Of a DNA stretch of 64,000 nt, positions 48,206 to 60,599 are shown piece by piece (the stretch's first letter is position 1; each line of letters opens with the position of its first letter). Location of the stretch: contig JAQJVL010000419.1 of NCBI GenBank assembly GCA_035578905.1, forward strand, positions 186,001 through 250,000, in the 5' to 3' direction. The translations under genes and the position numbers were made by a program. Below the pieces are notes generated by a model. That model was not told where the DNA came from, did not search any database, and saw nothing but the letters and a program-made list of their open reading frames with translations. This DNA comes from Stictocephala bisonia (lineage: Eukaryota > Arthropoda > Insecta > Hemiptera > Membracidae).

Positions 48206-48796
48206 TACAACGCGCAATCTGCAAAGAATATTTAGCTCAAGAAAATTCTCTAATTTAGTTGAGTATAGAATACTAACACAACACCAGTACCCGTGTAGTT
48301 ACTGGCGTTAAAGCAATAAATAATTCAATGGCATTGCTTGTCCCAGTAATGCACTTTTCTTGCTTCACGTCTTTTCTCGCTGATAACCAGTTCATTCCAC
48401 ACGGTCACCTTCCCTGGACTTCGAGAGGATAACATGAAACACACAACCTTGTGGGTGTAAGTGAAATAAAACTAATCTTATTCCTTATAACCTGTGAAAT
48501 ACAATTAAAAACTTTTTTCCGGTTATTTTTTAAAACAATTGAAAGTTTATTAACCTGCCCTAGTCATAAACTTAAGTTTTCGAATACAATTATAAGCTGG
48601 TATTCGAATCCTAGACTGTGTAAACGAAAAGTACATCGTAACACAGGCCACCTGCATAAGGAGCAACTTAAAAATAAATCATTAAAATAATTAATTTTAC
48701 TCATCTAAATTATTTTTATTACGTATACATTTGTCAAATCTCGAATCTAGTGAAATTGAACAGTATGGATTTACAAACCATAGCGTCAAACTAGTG
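48206..48796. other. Unique DNA, no supported gene
   Basis: A 79-codon plus-strand frame (48451-48690) shows no domain. Confidence 0.35.
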
Positions 48797-49097
48797 GTAT
48801 GCGTGTGTGGAAAGAGACAGAAAGTATGACAAACACGGCTCTCGTACGGCACTCTTGTTGATCGACAAGATAGTAGTGTACTTGTGTGGAGAGGGAAAGT
48901 AAGTATGACAAACTCAGCCCTCGTGCGGCACACAAGTTGATCGTCAAGATAGTGTTGTGCGTGTGTGGATAGGGGAAACGAAAAAAGTATGACAAACATG
49001 ACCCTCGTACGGCACGCAAGTTTATCGTCAAACGTGGTTTGCGTGTGTGGAGAGGGAAAGCAAGTATGACAAACTCGGCCCTCGTACGTCACGCAAA
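48797..49097. repeat. Imperfect tandem repeat of about 80 bp, four copies
   Basis: Each unit has gtgtgtggagagggaaa, agtatgacaaac and ccctcgtacggcac. Units differ by small indels. The two minus-strand open frames here are repeat translations. It lies directly upstream of the candidate gene start. Confidence 0.9.
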
Positions 49098-49224
49098 CCT
49101 GTTTTACGACGATCAGTGAAATGTTTCATCTGTGCATTGCGCGGCTCTTTGACATTCCGCTCCCAGTTCAGGTCAATGGCTCGCCGTAATTATAATTGAA
49201 GGTTTATAATTCAAGGTAAATCTC
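49098..49224 (+). promoter_or_regulatory. Possible promoter and 5' UTR of the candidate gene
   Basis: A locally GC- and CpG-richer stretch (cattgcgcggctc, tcgccgtaa) just before ATG 49225. It holds a 7-codon upstream ORF (ATG 49176, stop ending 49199). No TATA box or initiator can be assigned with confidence. Confidence 0.3.
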
Positions 49225-49291
49225 ATGGCGGAGGCCAGTGCTCTGTTATGTATGTTATGGCGTTGTGGTCACCGCGCCTTGCCAAACAAAG
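49225..49291 (+). CDS. Candidate first coding exon of an unidentified host gene
   Basis: ATG 49225 begins 22 codons (MAEASALLCMLWRCGHRALP, then Asn-Lys) ending in AAAG with a donor-like gtaaac. The segment is rich in Ala, Leu and Arg and lacks acidic residues after position 3, which would suit a mitochondrial presequence. The frame leaves one base over (phase 1). A candidate exon at 53187-53214 accepts this phase without a stop. I do not recognise the protein. The Kozak context is weak (C at -3, G at +4). Without transcript data this remains a prediction. Confidence 0.4.
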
Positions 49292-50145
49292 GTAAACAAA
49301 GACTTTATTTGCACAGCTACTTTTTGAAATCTACATGTTTGTTTTATTAGTAGTAATTTCATGCATTAATTAGGTACTAATTGTTGAAATGCTAAATAAT
49401 TATTGTCCTATAGTGATTTTTCCATTTTCGACCGTCAATTTTGAAACAACCATAAAAAAATAATAATAATAAAGGAACATCCCAAAAATTAATAACAATA
49501 ATAGTAAATATAAATAAATAAATAACATATTGACTTAACACAGACAAAAAAGAACTAAATAAACTATAATTTAATCGAATTACCAGCTCATACTTTTACT
49601 TATATAAAAACAATAATTAAAATATCATATCTACGCAAGTAATAACTTACTCCATCGGAACAGTGAAAAGAAAAAAAAATGTTGGTCTAGTTGGACACAT
49701 ATTTCCGTATTCACGTGTTCAGTTGTAGCCAATATAACTGCCGTTACTCCAAAGAGCAGAGTGTACATAATATTCGTTTATTATGTACTAAAACAAATAA
49801 AATGCTATATACTTTAATTTAAATGAAGCCATTACTGATATAGTACAGACAATAGAAAAATGGAGATGTATGTTATTGTGTGATTTAAATTAAATAACGC
49901 CAAGATGAATTTAATTCGAAAGAAAAATCTATCAGCAAAAATAGGCTTCAAAGCTTATTTGACAAAAGATAACAAATGCTTCTCTTATAAATTAAAAATT
50001 ATGCAGGTCTTCATCATAGATCCTACCATTGATTTTACCTTAGTAAAATCAATGATACTACCTAACGGTGGCAAGAAAATTAAAAATTGATATTTTCGGT
50101 ATTAAAGCATTTTTAGGTGTTCTTAATCTTAAGAGTAGAAGTTGA

Positions 50146-50277
50146 TTTTTAAGAGAAGAGGCTGTTCAGACAGACATATTTTTAAGAGAAGAGGCTGTTC
50201 AGACAGACATATTTTTAAGAGAAGAGGCTGTTCAGACAGACATATTTTTAAGAGAAGAGGCTGTTCAGACAGACATA
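50146..50277. repeat. 33-bp tandem repeat, four identical copies
   Basis: Unit tttttaagagaagaggctgt plus tcagacagacata at 50146, 50179, 50212 and 50245, with no differences seen, so it is recent. It is unrelated to the 33-bp family at 25744. Confidence 0.98.
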
Positions 50278-51069
50278 TTTTCATTCACTCATAGGCTGAA
50301 AATTACCTGGTAAAATTCAATTGAGTTTAAGATTGGATTCTATTTCAAAGTAAATATACCATTAAGGAGTTGCGCCTTCAATATTTGAAATACTGTGTGC
50401 CTACCTCCCTGCTAACACATGTGCAGCCTTCTACGGCGCCTACAATCGTAAAAATAATCACCCAAAAGAATGTTAGTTGTTTGACATTTAGAAAAATATG
50501 TTTTGAAATGTTGAATCTTTTCTTCACTTATTTATAAAAATGTTGATACCATATAACAGATGCTTATATAAAAATCATACCGATAAAAGTAAAAAATTCC
50601 GTAATTTTGGGCTATTTTGGAAAAGCTTGACTATCGTACTTTCTCAAGTTTACTTTGTACAATTAATTATTTTAAACATGTAACCCGATATTAAGACTTT
50701 TCAGTGGATAATCTTGATTTGCTAAGTGTTGTATACGAGACCGTGAACTGCGAGGACTTATCCTAGGGCTTATCATAATAACAACAATAATTAATTGACA
50801 AACAATCGATAATTATATATTTGTATACATCGGTAACACTTAACAAATCATATAATACTTATGTTAAATAAACTAATACATAAAAATCATGTGAATACTG
50901 TACTACCAAATTACCTCATAAAACCAGCGCATTTATTAGTTTAAAAGTATTCTTGTACATAAATGGTAGTCTAACTTCTTAAGAACCTAACATGAGGTTC
51001 TTGACACTTGAAAATAAAAAAGAATACTTTACTACGAGTAGGCACTGTGACAAAATTTGACTGATCTGA

Positions 51070-52196
51070 CTACTGGCATTGATCCTGGGATAGTATGAGA
51101 CACCGCTCTCGGGAATTTATTTGACCCCTACTGGCATTGATCCTGGGATAGCATGGGACACCGCTCTCGGGAATTTATTTGACCTCTACTGGCGTTGATC
51201 CTGGGATAACATGAGACACCACTCCGGGGAATGTATTTGACCTCTACTGGCGTTGATCCTGGGATAACATGAGACACCACTCCCGGGAATGTATTTGACC
51301 CCTACTGGCATTGATCTTGGGGTAACATGAGACACCACTCCCGTGAATTTATTTGACCCCTACTGGCATTGATCTTGGGGTAACATGAGACACCGCTCCC
51401 GGGAATTTATTTGACCCCTACTGGCATTGATCTTGGGGTAACATGAGACACCACTCCCGTGAATTTATCTGACCTCTACTGGCATTGATCCTGGGATAAC
51501 ATGAGACACCACTCCCGGGAATTTATCTGACCTCTACTGGCATTGATCCTGGGATAACATGAGACACCACTCCCGGGAATTTATTTGACCTCTACTGGCG
51601 TTGATCCTGGGATAACATGTGACACCACTCCCGGGAATGTATCTGACCTCTACTGGCGTTGATCTTGGAATAACATGAGACACCGCTCCCGGAAATTTAT
51701 TTGACCACTACTGGCGTTGATCCTGGAATAACATGAGACACCGCTCTCGGGAATTTATTTGACCTCTACTGGCATTTATCCTGGGATAACATGAGACACC
51801 GCTCCCGTGAATTTATCTGACCTCTACTGGCATTGATCCTGGGATAACATGAGACACCGCTCCCGGGAATTTATTTGACCCCTACTGGCATTGATCTTGG
51901 GGTAACATGAGACACCACTCCCGTGAATTTATTTGACCTCTACTGGCGTTGATCCTGGGATAACATGAGACACCGCTCCCGGGAATTTATTTGACCTCTA
52001 CTGGCGTTGATCCTGGGATAACATGTGACACCACTCCCGGGAATGTATCTGACCTCTACTGGCGTTGATCCTGGGATAACATGAGACACCGCTCCCGGGA
52101 ATTTATTTGACCTCTACTGGCGTTGATCCTGGGATAACATGTGACACCACTCCCGGGAATGTATCTGACCTCTAATTGCGTTGATCCTGGGATAAC
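51070..52196. repeat. 58-bp minisatellite, about 19 copies
   Basis: Unit: ctactggcattgatcctggg, ataacatgagacaccactcc, cgggaatttatttgacct. Variants (ccgtgaat, ggggtaac, cgctctcgg) are shared by non-adjacent copies, a sign of block duplication. Confidence 0.97.
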
Positions 52197-53186
52197 AGGA
52201 GAACATCCTCAAACAATTTTTAGCTATGCATATTGAAATAAATAAACCAGTGTTATTTATTCTGACTAATATATAAGGTATATATATAAGGTACATAAGC
52301 CGAGACATTTAAACAGTTATTATGAACATGACTCATGTTCTTCGTTCTAAAATTATTGAAATCTAATTTGGCAGTCTCACCTTCTTATGATCATGTGCTA
52401 TATGGCACGACATATTTTAATGCAGTTTTAGGCTCCTACGTTTACTAGCTAGATAATGCCTGAGCATCACGTTCTTGTTACTTTTTAAAATTTTTAAGTT
52501 TTTTAAAATTTCAAACACTATTCGTGTCTGCTCTTTGGCTCCCCCCCCCCCCCTAAACAACACACTATTACTGCGTTTGTGGTTAATATATAACACAGAT
52601 AAAAGCCCGATTTAAAACGTTTTATTTTTAAGTTTTTTTGGTAATTTAAATGACTTTTATTCTTACTAGAAGTCAAACAAAAAAATAGAAACAATTAATT
52701 ACTTTTTTAAAGTGTCAATTTGTGTTTAGATTTAATAATAAAGCCACGATTCTTATGTATTTATAATAATTCTAAATTATTTACTTTCAGAAATATATAT
52801 TTCTTGGTGTTATTGCTCTTTTGAAGTACTCATTTTACGCGATAATAAATTTCATGAAGTATTTCATGATTAATTCCACCAATTAATTAATCTGGGAACT
52901 TATCAAGTTTAAATAAATATTTGACAACAATAAAACATATCTTTTACGTTTTGAATCAGGGCAACAATAAGTAAGTAGGCTAACAAAGTAAGTCAGAAAA
53001 CGATAATTAGTTTTAAAACTTACATTTTATTATACATACAGTTAGTAAAAATATATATTCCATGGTATAAATATATGGAAATACTTGTTTATTTTTGTTA
53101 CTTGAAGAAATTTACATGTAATTAATTGTTTAGTTTATAATAGTAAAGTAGTAGTCACATTAGTTACCTCTTCATTTTTATTTCAG

Positions 53187-53214
53187 GTATCAGAAGAAAC
53201 TTACTCTTGTTACG
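53187..53214 (+). CDS. Candidate 28-nt second exon
   Basis: Bounded by a good acceptor (pyrimidine tract with tttcag) and a strong donor (gtgaga). Joined in phase to 49225-49291 it would encode Gly followed by IRRNLLLLR, leaving phase 2. The basic-hydrophobic content continues the presequence-like character. A following exon was not identified in the rest of the window and may lie beyond it. The small size makes chance a real possibility. Confidence 0.35.
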
Positions 53215-55079
53215 GTGAGAAACAGCAAACACTCAAAAATCCTTTCTATTAAATACTTTAAAAGTAAGGCAATTCAACAAACATTGCAAAATACCTATAT
53301 TTTGGAAAAAATCAATAATGGAAATTTGCCAGATTAGTTTGAAAAAAACCATAGGTTTATAGTTTTTCAATGATGTTTGAAAAGCCAAATTCCAAGAAAC
53401 TGTTGTGAATAGACATTGATATTGAGACAGTTTTCACTGGGACAAATTTCACTGGGAATGTATTATTTTATTTCATTTCTGAGCTCATACAGTATTGAAC
53501 ATCGAACACTGCAAAAAGTGTACGTTTACCATACATCTCAATACAATACTTGGCAAATCTAAGTCAAGTCTGTTTTTTTTTTTTTTTTTTTTTTTAATAT
53601 AACTCTTGTCTAAAAGTGCCATCCAGCTATTTATTTAACATTGGTATTAAAATGTTCTCTGCTAATGACAGTAGATCTCTATACAACCAATGTAAGCCGG
53701 CCACTGTAATCGGATTCAACTCGCCAATTTGCCTCTCAAATTTCAGTGACTCCCCCTCAAATACTGTCCTCAAAACGAAAAAAGTTGTCAAATCTATGTT
53801 TATACTAATTGAGACTGTGGAAACAGTTTAAATAAAATACAATTTATATTTTACTTTACACATACGCTTAATTATATGTGTAGTTTTAAAAAATTTGTAT
53901 AAAATATAGTATTAAATAAAAGACAATATTTTATACACAGTTTTTAAAAATATTGCAATGAAAAAGGTTGCAAGGGACGATTTTTAACCATTTTTTTCAG
54001 TTTTTTTTTTGTAATGGGAGAAAGTTGCTTGTAATGAGTTAAAATTATTTTCAACCAATTAAGTTTAAATTTTTATAATTGATGGTTTACGCTACATACA
54101 ATGTAAATATAACACTGTTAAACGATCGGCGCGCAACTTATCTCGTCCCCCTAGCCAAGTAGCCCACACGGTGTCATAACTAGTTTTTACACATTAATGA
54201 TAATGTCAAGAGAATTTCCTTATGTATTTGTCCAATTATAGCAGTCTAATAGATTCAACCTGTGTCCATAAAAGTAACAAATATTCACAATTAGTTTGTT
54301 GTTTACCGTCGACCATGTTAATTATATTCGTTTTTATTTGTAGCAAATACAAATACAATTTTAAAATGAATTAATTAATCATTAATTTGTTTAAGCACAG
54401 TTATTGTTTCCTCCTTCTTGAAAAGTTAAAGTTTGAAAAAATATTTCTGATAAACACGCATGCTATACAAATAAGACACTGAATATATAAACCGCAGATG
54501 GCTCGGAGTTTGCGATCAAACCAGTTTATAAGATCAAAACATTTTTAGGAACGTGCAATCCTTGACAAACAACCACTAAGTAAGACTTTTACTTCCGCCA
54601 AAAAGTTTTTAATAAAATATAAATTCACAAATGATTATTCTACAAGTAATGAGAAAGTAATTTAACCTTAACCTTAATTATTTAACCTTAATAGCTCGCT
54701 TAGCTAGTGTAGGAAACCAGGACCTGGAATAACTAACTATTGACACTGGTGAAAGTACAACACAAAAATATTTTACAGCATATCATCTTAACAGTCCTTT
54801 CCAAAATATTACAATTATCTTATCCTATTTTACAACTAAACACCCCCTTTAACATACCCTTCTCATCCAATAATATAAAATACAAATTATTCGTTTAGAA
54901 ATCTTCAATCAAATTACTAATCATATTGGCTTCAATATACAGTCCGGTAAACCAATACATTCAAGAAATATTATTTTACAACAAGCGTCAACGAACTCTA
55001 TACTATTAAATCGCAAATCTCTAAATAATGATACAAACGTCACATTAAGAATCCAACTAAACAAGTATTATATATGCAA

Positions 55080-55081
<2 letters not shown>
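53215..55081. other. AT-rich DNA, no supported gene
   Basis: Includes a T run of about 24 bases at 53573-53596. The 71-codon frame 53616-53831 has no recognised domain. Nothing else seen. Confidence 0.4.

Positions 55082-55166
<85 letters not shown>
55082..55166. repeat. (AT)n microsatellite, about 85 bp
   Basis: Uninterrupted AT dinucleotide run. Confidence 0.98.
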
Positions 55167-55619
55167 TAACAAGTTAAAATTATACATTAAATAACAAGTT
55201 ATACTCAAGAAATAATCAATCAATTAATTCCAATCAAAATCAACAATCAAACAATAATATACCGACTTTACCAACTATGAGGTCTTAACTAATTTATCCT
55301 ACAATTCAAGTTATATTATTTTACAAATACCTTTCAAGTGACAAGTAAAATATATTCAAATGGCCCTAGTTACTATTACTTTATTCTTCCCAAGAATTAT
55401 TCAAAATTGACGGTTAATATATATACAACGCTACAACGCAATAATTATTTCCTTACTATATATCAATATCAACTCAAAACTAACAAACACTTATACGAAC
55501 TATGATCAATTACATGGATTTGCGTATTTATATATTTACAAATTTAATTAACATTCTCAACACAAGAATCAATTCCCTCAATCATTGAATTATATTTTTA
55601 TTATTTAAATTACGATTAT

Positions 55620-56420
55620 TATTAGCTCCCTATATATGTAATGTACAGCCCATCGGCTTACGCTTTGGTGTAGGTCAAACGTATATTGAAACCCCTTACT
55701 AAATTTCTTTTCGACTTTCATATATTTTCATTCCCCTTAAGCCCTGGAGGTGCCCTGGAGGTATTAATTTTGACATACCCCTGGAACTCTGCAGGTATGG
55801 GGTGTCAACGGGTCGTAGTGGATTCGGCGTCCGCTCGTCCCTCAGGATCAGGTGGGCTGTTCGAGTCTGGAACCACTCGTAGTCCCTTAGGGTGGGTGGA
55901 GTTGCTTGCAGTCTTGGAGGTGGGTGGAGTCGCTCGCAGTCCCTTGAGATGCTTCTCTGGGCCTCAGGATAGTCTGCTAGTCCACTCGTCCTTTAGGCTC
56001 AGGTTAGCCGCTCGTGAAGTCCTCAGGGGGGGGGGGTTCGATCTCGCAAGGTGTTGGACCGTGGCTCCAAGTCCTCCTCCTAGCTCGTCCTGTTTGCTTT
56101 GCAGTGCGGGTTGACGAAGCTTAGGTAGTTGGACCTCCAAGTGCTGGTCCTATCTATCGGTCTATTTTCCAATTCTATCACTTCCAGATCTCTCCTCAAA
56201 CTCCCATTTCCTTCCCAACTCTTTCCCTAGTATCTCATCCCCCCTGCCACTCACTGGACACGCCTCCAATTTCGGAAAATACCAGTTACTATAGGTGGTC
56301 CTTTTGCGGATCATCCTATATGCCCGTTCGTTTCGTCATGTGTGCGACCGTCTCCTTCCCGGAGCTTCTGCCGATTCTCCGCCGCATCAACATTCATCGG
56401 TCTAATTTTTGGTGAGTTTA
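55620..56420 (+). other. GC-rich patch of unknown nature
   Basis: Strongly GC-richer than its surroundings, with short diverged direct repeats (ctcgtagtcccttagggtgg against ctcgcagtcccttgagatgc; ggtgggtggagt twice). It gives a 142-codon frame (55686-56114) of low complexity rich in Ser, Gly and Leu, without domains. It could be a fragment of a mobile element's untranslated region or a foreign-looking segment; I do not recognise it. Confidence 0.4.
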
Positions 56421-56699
56421 AATTTTCTTATTCTGATTAGCATGTGTACAGTGCTGACCCTGCTTCCTTGACATCCGATCCTTTGCTTTCTGAGTTAATG
56501 CTCTCAGGATGTCCTACTCAAATTTTACCTACTCCACTTCCTGTACCGTATTTACTGTTGCAATTAAACATATTTCTCATTCTTACTGTTAGTTTTTAAA
56601 ATTTAAATTGAATTTAAATGTTTGTAATTATGATCTTGTGCTTGGCCATCAAATGTTTTAGTTAAGTAAACCTTAAAGGTTTACAACAGTGAATTATTT

Positions 56700-56850
56700 T
56701 ACTACAAGAGAACGTCAAACAACACAAACATAATATAATAAAAGTACAAAATGCACAAATATACTACAGTACAAGTAAAAAGTGTACAAATACTAGGGTG
56801 ATCGATTTCGACAAACCACGTTCTCTCTCCTCAGACCAGAGGAATTCACA
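56700..56850 (-). mobile_element. Penelope-type 3' end fragment, inverted copy
   Basis: On the minus strand ctgagga (56834 to 56828) is followed by a stem region and gaaa (56809 to 56806), then tcgatcacc and the tatttgtgcatttt tail, like 24240-24390. Confidence 0.55.
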
Positions 56851-56884
56851 AAAGAGAGATTGTGCTATATTTGAGAATTTTCTA

Positions 56885-57020
56885 CTTGTAGGGTCTACTG
56901 TAGTATATTTGTGCATGTTGTGCTTGTATTTTTTTTTATTTAGATTTTTCATTGTAGTATATTTGTGTATTTTGTGCTTATATTGTAATATATGTGTGTT
57001 TTGTGACGTTTTCTTGTACT
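56885..57020 (+). mobile_element. Penelope-type 3' tail, direct copy
   Basis: Repeats gtagtatatttgtgcat(t/g)ttgtgctt twice, then ttttgtgacgttttcttgta, matching 24290-24385 but without the ctgagga core. Together with the minus-strand copy it forms a head-to-head pair. Confidence 0.55.
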
Positions 57021-59084
57021 GTATATGTACCAACACGCATTATGCTAATAAAAAAAAAACCAGTGCATTCTTTATACCAGTCTACTATCATTGTTTAGTA
57101 ATTTTAGATAGATTAAATATTTCTATACTTTATCAGTTATTGAATCTGTACTTGGGATGATTTCATAAACCTAAAAATAAATATTTTGTTACATCATAGA
57201 ATGCATCTGAAATCATTTTGACTTCAATATATCAAGAAAAAATTATATTGAAATGACAGCGTGTACGGAATATGCATTGGAGTCAATCGGAGATAAAATT
57301 GGGCCGATAAGTGCTGAAGCGGGAGAGGGTAAATAGAGAGATTTCGGGGTAATATTATAAGTATAAAGTAACATTCTTGTGTATAAGTCACCAGTTCAGT
57401 AACAAATGTATTGGACATAGTCTACAGTTTTAGACTTTAGGGTAACATGGCGTATAAACACTAAAAGTTAACAAAACTATTAGAGAAGTCGTTCTCTATT
57501 GAAATCTATATACTTTCGGCACATGCATGAAAAGCAAACACAGCATAAGTATTATTATGTTTAAACAACGCTAAAACTTTACGCAATCTCACCATATAAG
57601 TATAAATACGCTTCGATTGATGCTGTCCGTAGACAAGGGCCGGATACAGCAAACTCTCGGTCTAACGGATCCCGATTTAACGGATTTTGGACTTAATGGA
57701 CAGCTTACAGATGTATTACAGTATCTAACTAAATTGCTATTAACAACGCATTGAAAGAAGTTTTATACAATATTTTTATCTATAAAACGTGTAGGTTAAT
57801 TACTTCTAGACAATATTTATTTGTATATTTCAATAATTGTTGAGGTAATGTTGAGCTTGCAGCTTAATTAGTTTTAATTAAGAATTTAAAACTCAGAAAA
57901 GACAAACGCTAGAAAAAATGTCTTGTAGTAAACATTAACCGTGTTATATATTTATTAATACAATAATACTGTGTCACTGATAAAACATGCAGAAAAATGG
58001 GCGAGCGGCAGTGGAGCGTCTGCAAAAAACATATCAAACTGTCAGCCAGGAAATAGCACAACTGCGACAGTGCGCGCCTGACCGCGAGGCGCTCCACTGT
58101 CGTGCCCTCGCGGGTCCAGTGTGACAAGGGTTCAAAAACTAAGGCTTCTTGAAGGGATGATGAGATTGTGTTTAACTTGAGAGTAATCTAAGTGTAGGTG
58201 ATACATATGTTTATTAAAATAAGATAATACATCTGTATTATTTACATAAGATCCGGGTTCGATTTCCGGTTTTGTTCACAAATTTTACACTTAAAATTTC
58301 TTTAGAAATTAAAAAGCCTTCTGGCATTGAAATTGTAAATATAAGCTATATTACAATTGCCTGTTACAGTCCTATTCATTGACACGCTTCTAAGTCATAG
58401 AAAAGGTGTATTGTATAAGACTTAAAATCGTGGATTGGTTGACGTTTGGCGTATTCCTAAGTAACTACTTTTCTTAGTCCTTTCTATTAAATCAAGGCTA
58501 AGCACTCAAGCAGGTTGAAGCGTCAATAATGTATAAAATACGCATTTTAAACTAAGTAATAAGTTGATATAACATCTGTTTGCGTTATATAGTTTCAGTT
58601 TTGCTATAAAACGAAATAATACCTTTAACATATACTGTTCTTATAAAATTAATTTAAATAGTATTCAGTCATCATTGAGACACATCTAATGCATTATCTT
58701 CAAGCCAATCAGCAAATAGATGTCAACCAAATATTTCAAATCTTTGAAGTCTTTAGATAGCGTAAATTATCAAAAGGCATTTGTATTAAATATTAAAATA
58801 TTAAGTAAGTGAAATAACATGTCTCGTTTGAATTTCTGTATTTTGTTTGTTTTAGAATATTGTAGCCTACAGATTAAGAGTAAATAGTATTTTTTTTTTA
58901 GTTTAGGCCTAAGTAAATAAATTTTTGAAGTTATACTTCTTTGCGCCCGTTAGACACTTTGGGATGGGATGTTGGTCGAGAAACCGCGTCACGCTGAAAA
59001 GTAAGAACAAAATTTTAAGAACTATCGATTAATCGATTGTACGTTTTTTGTATGCTTTAAAAAAAAAAAAAAAAAAAAAATCCC
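57021..59084. other. AT-rich DNA with possible transposon end and hairpin
   Basis: At 57642-57700, tacagcaaactctcggtcta with repeated taacgga-type motifs resembles pogo/Tigger-like terminal repeats; no second end was found. At 57998-58105 a GC-rich imperfect hairpin (gcggcagtggagcg against cgctccactgtcg) stands out. A ccgggttcgatttccgg stretch at 58254-58270 looks like a tRNA T-arm, but no full tRNA fold is present. An A run ends at about 59080. Confidence 0.35.
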
Positions 59085-59270
59085 AGATTCTTTTGAAGCC
59101 GGAATTAACAGTACCAAGTTTCAACACCGATAGCGCTGCAAGACAGTAGGGTCACCGAATCCACAATATATACATACACTGATTCATTTCGACGACACTA
59201 CTGTCTTGCAGCGCCGCTGGTGGCTAAGCTAGGAATTACTAATCCCGGCTTCAATAAGATTTACCCCCTC
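59085..59270. mobile_element. Foldback MITE-like element
   Basis: The two halves are imperfect reverse complements over about 75 bp: gattcttttgaagccgg on the left against ccggcttcaataagatt on the right, and gcgctgcaagacagtag on the left against ctactgtcttgcagcgc on the right (exact). The unpaired centre is about 45 bp. No target duplication identified. Confidence 0.65.
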
Positions 59271-60599
59271 CACTGCCCATGTCCAGACCTGTGAGAAATT
59301 ACTGATAATGATAATATAGGTGTATAATATAACAATGAAGTCACGTATAATATATTGAAGATAAATATATTGAATAATATTGAAAAATGTCTTATATTTC
59401 ATTTATATATCTTTTTTATTCTAGATTGTTTAAAACATTAATAAGTGTAATCCAAACTATTTAGTTTAAATTTACATGTATATTTATTATTTTAGAATGT
59501 TATACATATTATTAAGTGTTAAAACTAAGAAATATTTATTCGTTAATTACAAGCCTATTTGTAGTTATTGAATTTTTTTTAACTCTTCCTTTTCTTTGAA
59601 ACAACTTGCCAAGTAATAAAATTAATAGGTTTAGAGTATTAAAATTCACATTTAATACTCATGGGTTAAGGGACAAGTCATGGGCAAAGGAATAGTGTCT
59701 ACGTGTTCCTTTTACATAAAACAAATAGTATCAAGTTTATAATTTTTCGAAAAAGATGACTATAAATACATCATTATCTTAGTCTTGGGAAGTTGACGTG
59801 GTAAACGTGATGGGATCCACATCCGAAGACCAAGATAGTTGGTGTGCATAAACAAGCGTGGATGTTTTTTATCTGAAGGTTACAAACTTATTTTAAAACA
59901 AGTCTGCAACAATTTAAACAATTATTAATTCAAATAAAATGAAACATGATTAAAAATTATTAAGAAAACGTGATTAATAGTTTTGATTGGTCTTTTAAGA
60001 TAACCCCTTACTAGGACATATCAACTACAGAATCAATGTTACACTTACTCCTACAAAATATGCAGTGCACTTAAAACAAAGTCAGTATGATAGTAGCCGT
60101 TGTGATATTTGATTGGTAGGTATTTAGGAGGCCCCGTGAGCTGAGCTCGATATCAGGTAGGAAACAGGTAGAGTGCCGAGGAAAGGTAGTTTTAGGTGCG
60201 ACAGGAGTGCCTCCGGAAAGGGGCAAGGAGGCGCTCCTGAGTCACACTCCTAGCGAAAATTATTTATGACAACCCCTCAGCCAGGTAAGAGGCACTCCTG
60301 TGTCGCAGATTCCAGAAAAATACTGAAGAACTCATAATTCGTTTACATCGAGGCTGTGTTGGACGCGTAAGGTATACTCTGCTCAAGGGAAAAGTGTAGA
60401 CTGAATATTCAGCCCAAGTATAAAATAAGCTTAACAATAATAGATCGACGATATTTCCAGATAAGAAATATTTCTCCAGTAAGAAATAAGGTGAGTTAGT
60501 TGACTTTGATAGTTTGACGTGTTCAGTTATTAATCGATTTAACAGTGCTTGGTATAGTTTAATCACCAGTTTATTTTTTATATGTTTGGAGATTTCCAA
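59271..60599. other. AT-rich DNA with one inverted motif
   Basis: gtgcgacaggagtgcctc (about 60196-60213) is matched in inverse at gaggcactcctgtgtcgc (about 60290-60307). No gene seen; the 111-codon minus frame has no domain. Confidence 0.35.

Larger units (their letters stand above)
49292..53186 (+). other. Putative 3.9-kb intron
   Basis: Starts gtaaac and ends with a pyrimidine-rich tract and ttatttcag. Contents: AT-rich DNA, the 33-bp repeat (50146-50277), the 58-bp minisatellite (51070-52196), a C run near 52541-52553, and otherwise nothing recognised. Confidence 0.35.

Noticed and set aside
55791..55870. A third exon of the candidate gene after ctgcag at about 55796
   Set aside because: It accepts the phase but meets a stop after about two dozen codons, has an odd composition, and no donor decides its end; support is too weak.
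58245..58275. tRNA gene
   Set aside because: Only a T-arm-like ccgggttcgatttccgg is present; the upstream sequence gives no D-arm, anticodon arm or acceptor stem.
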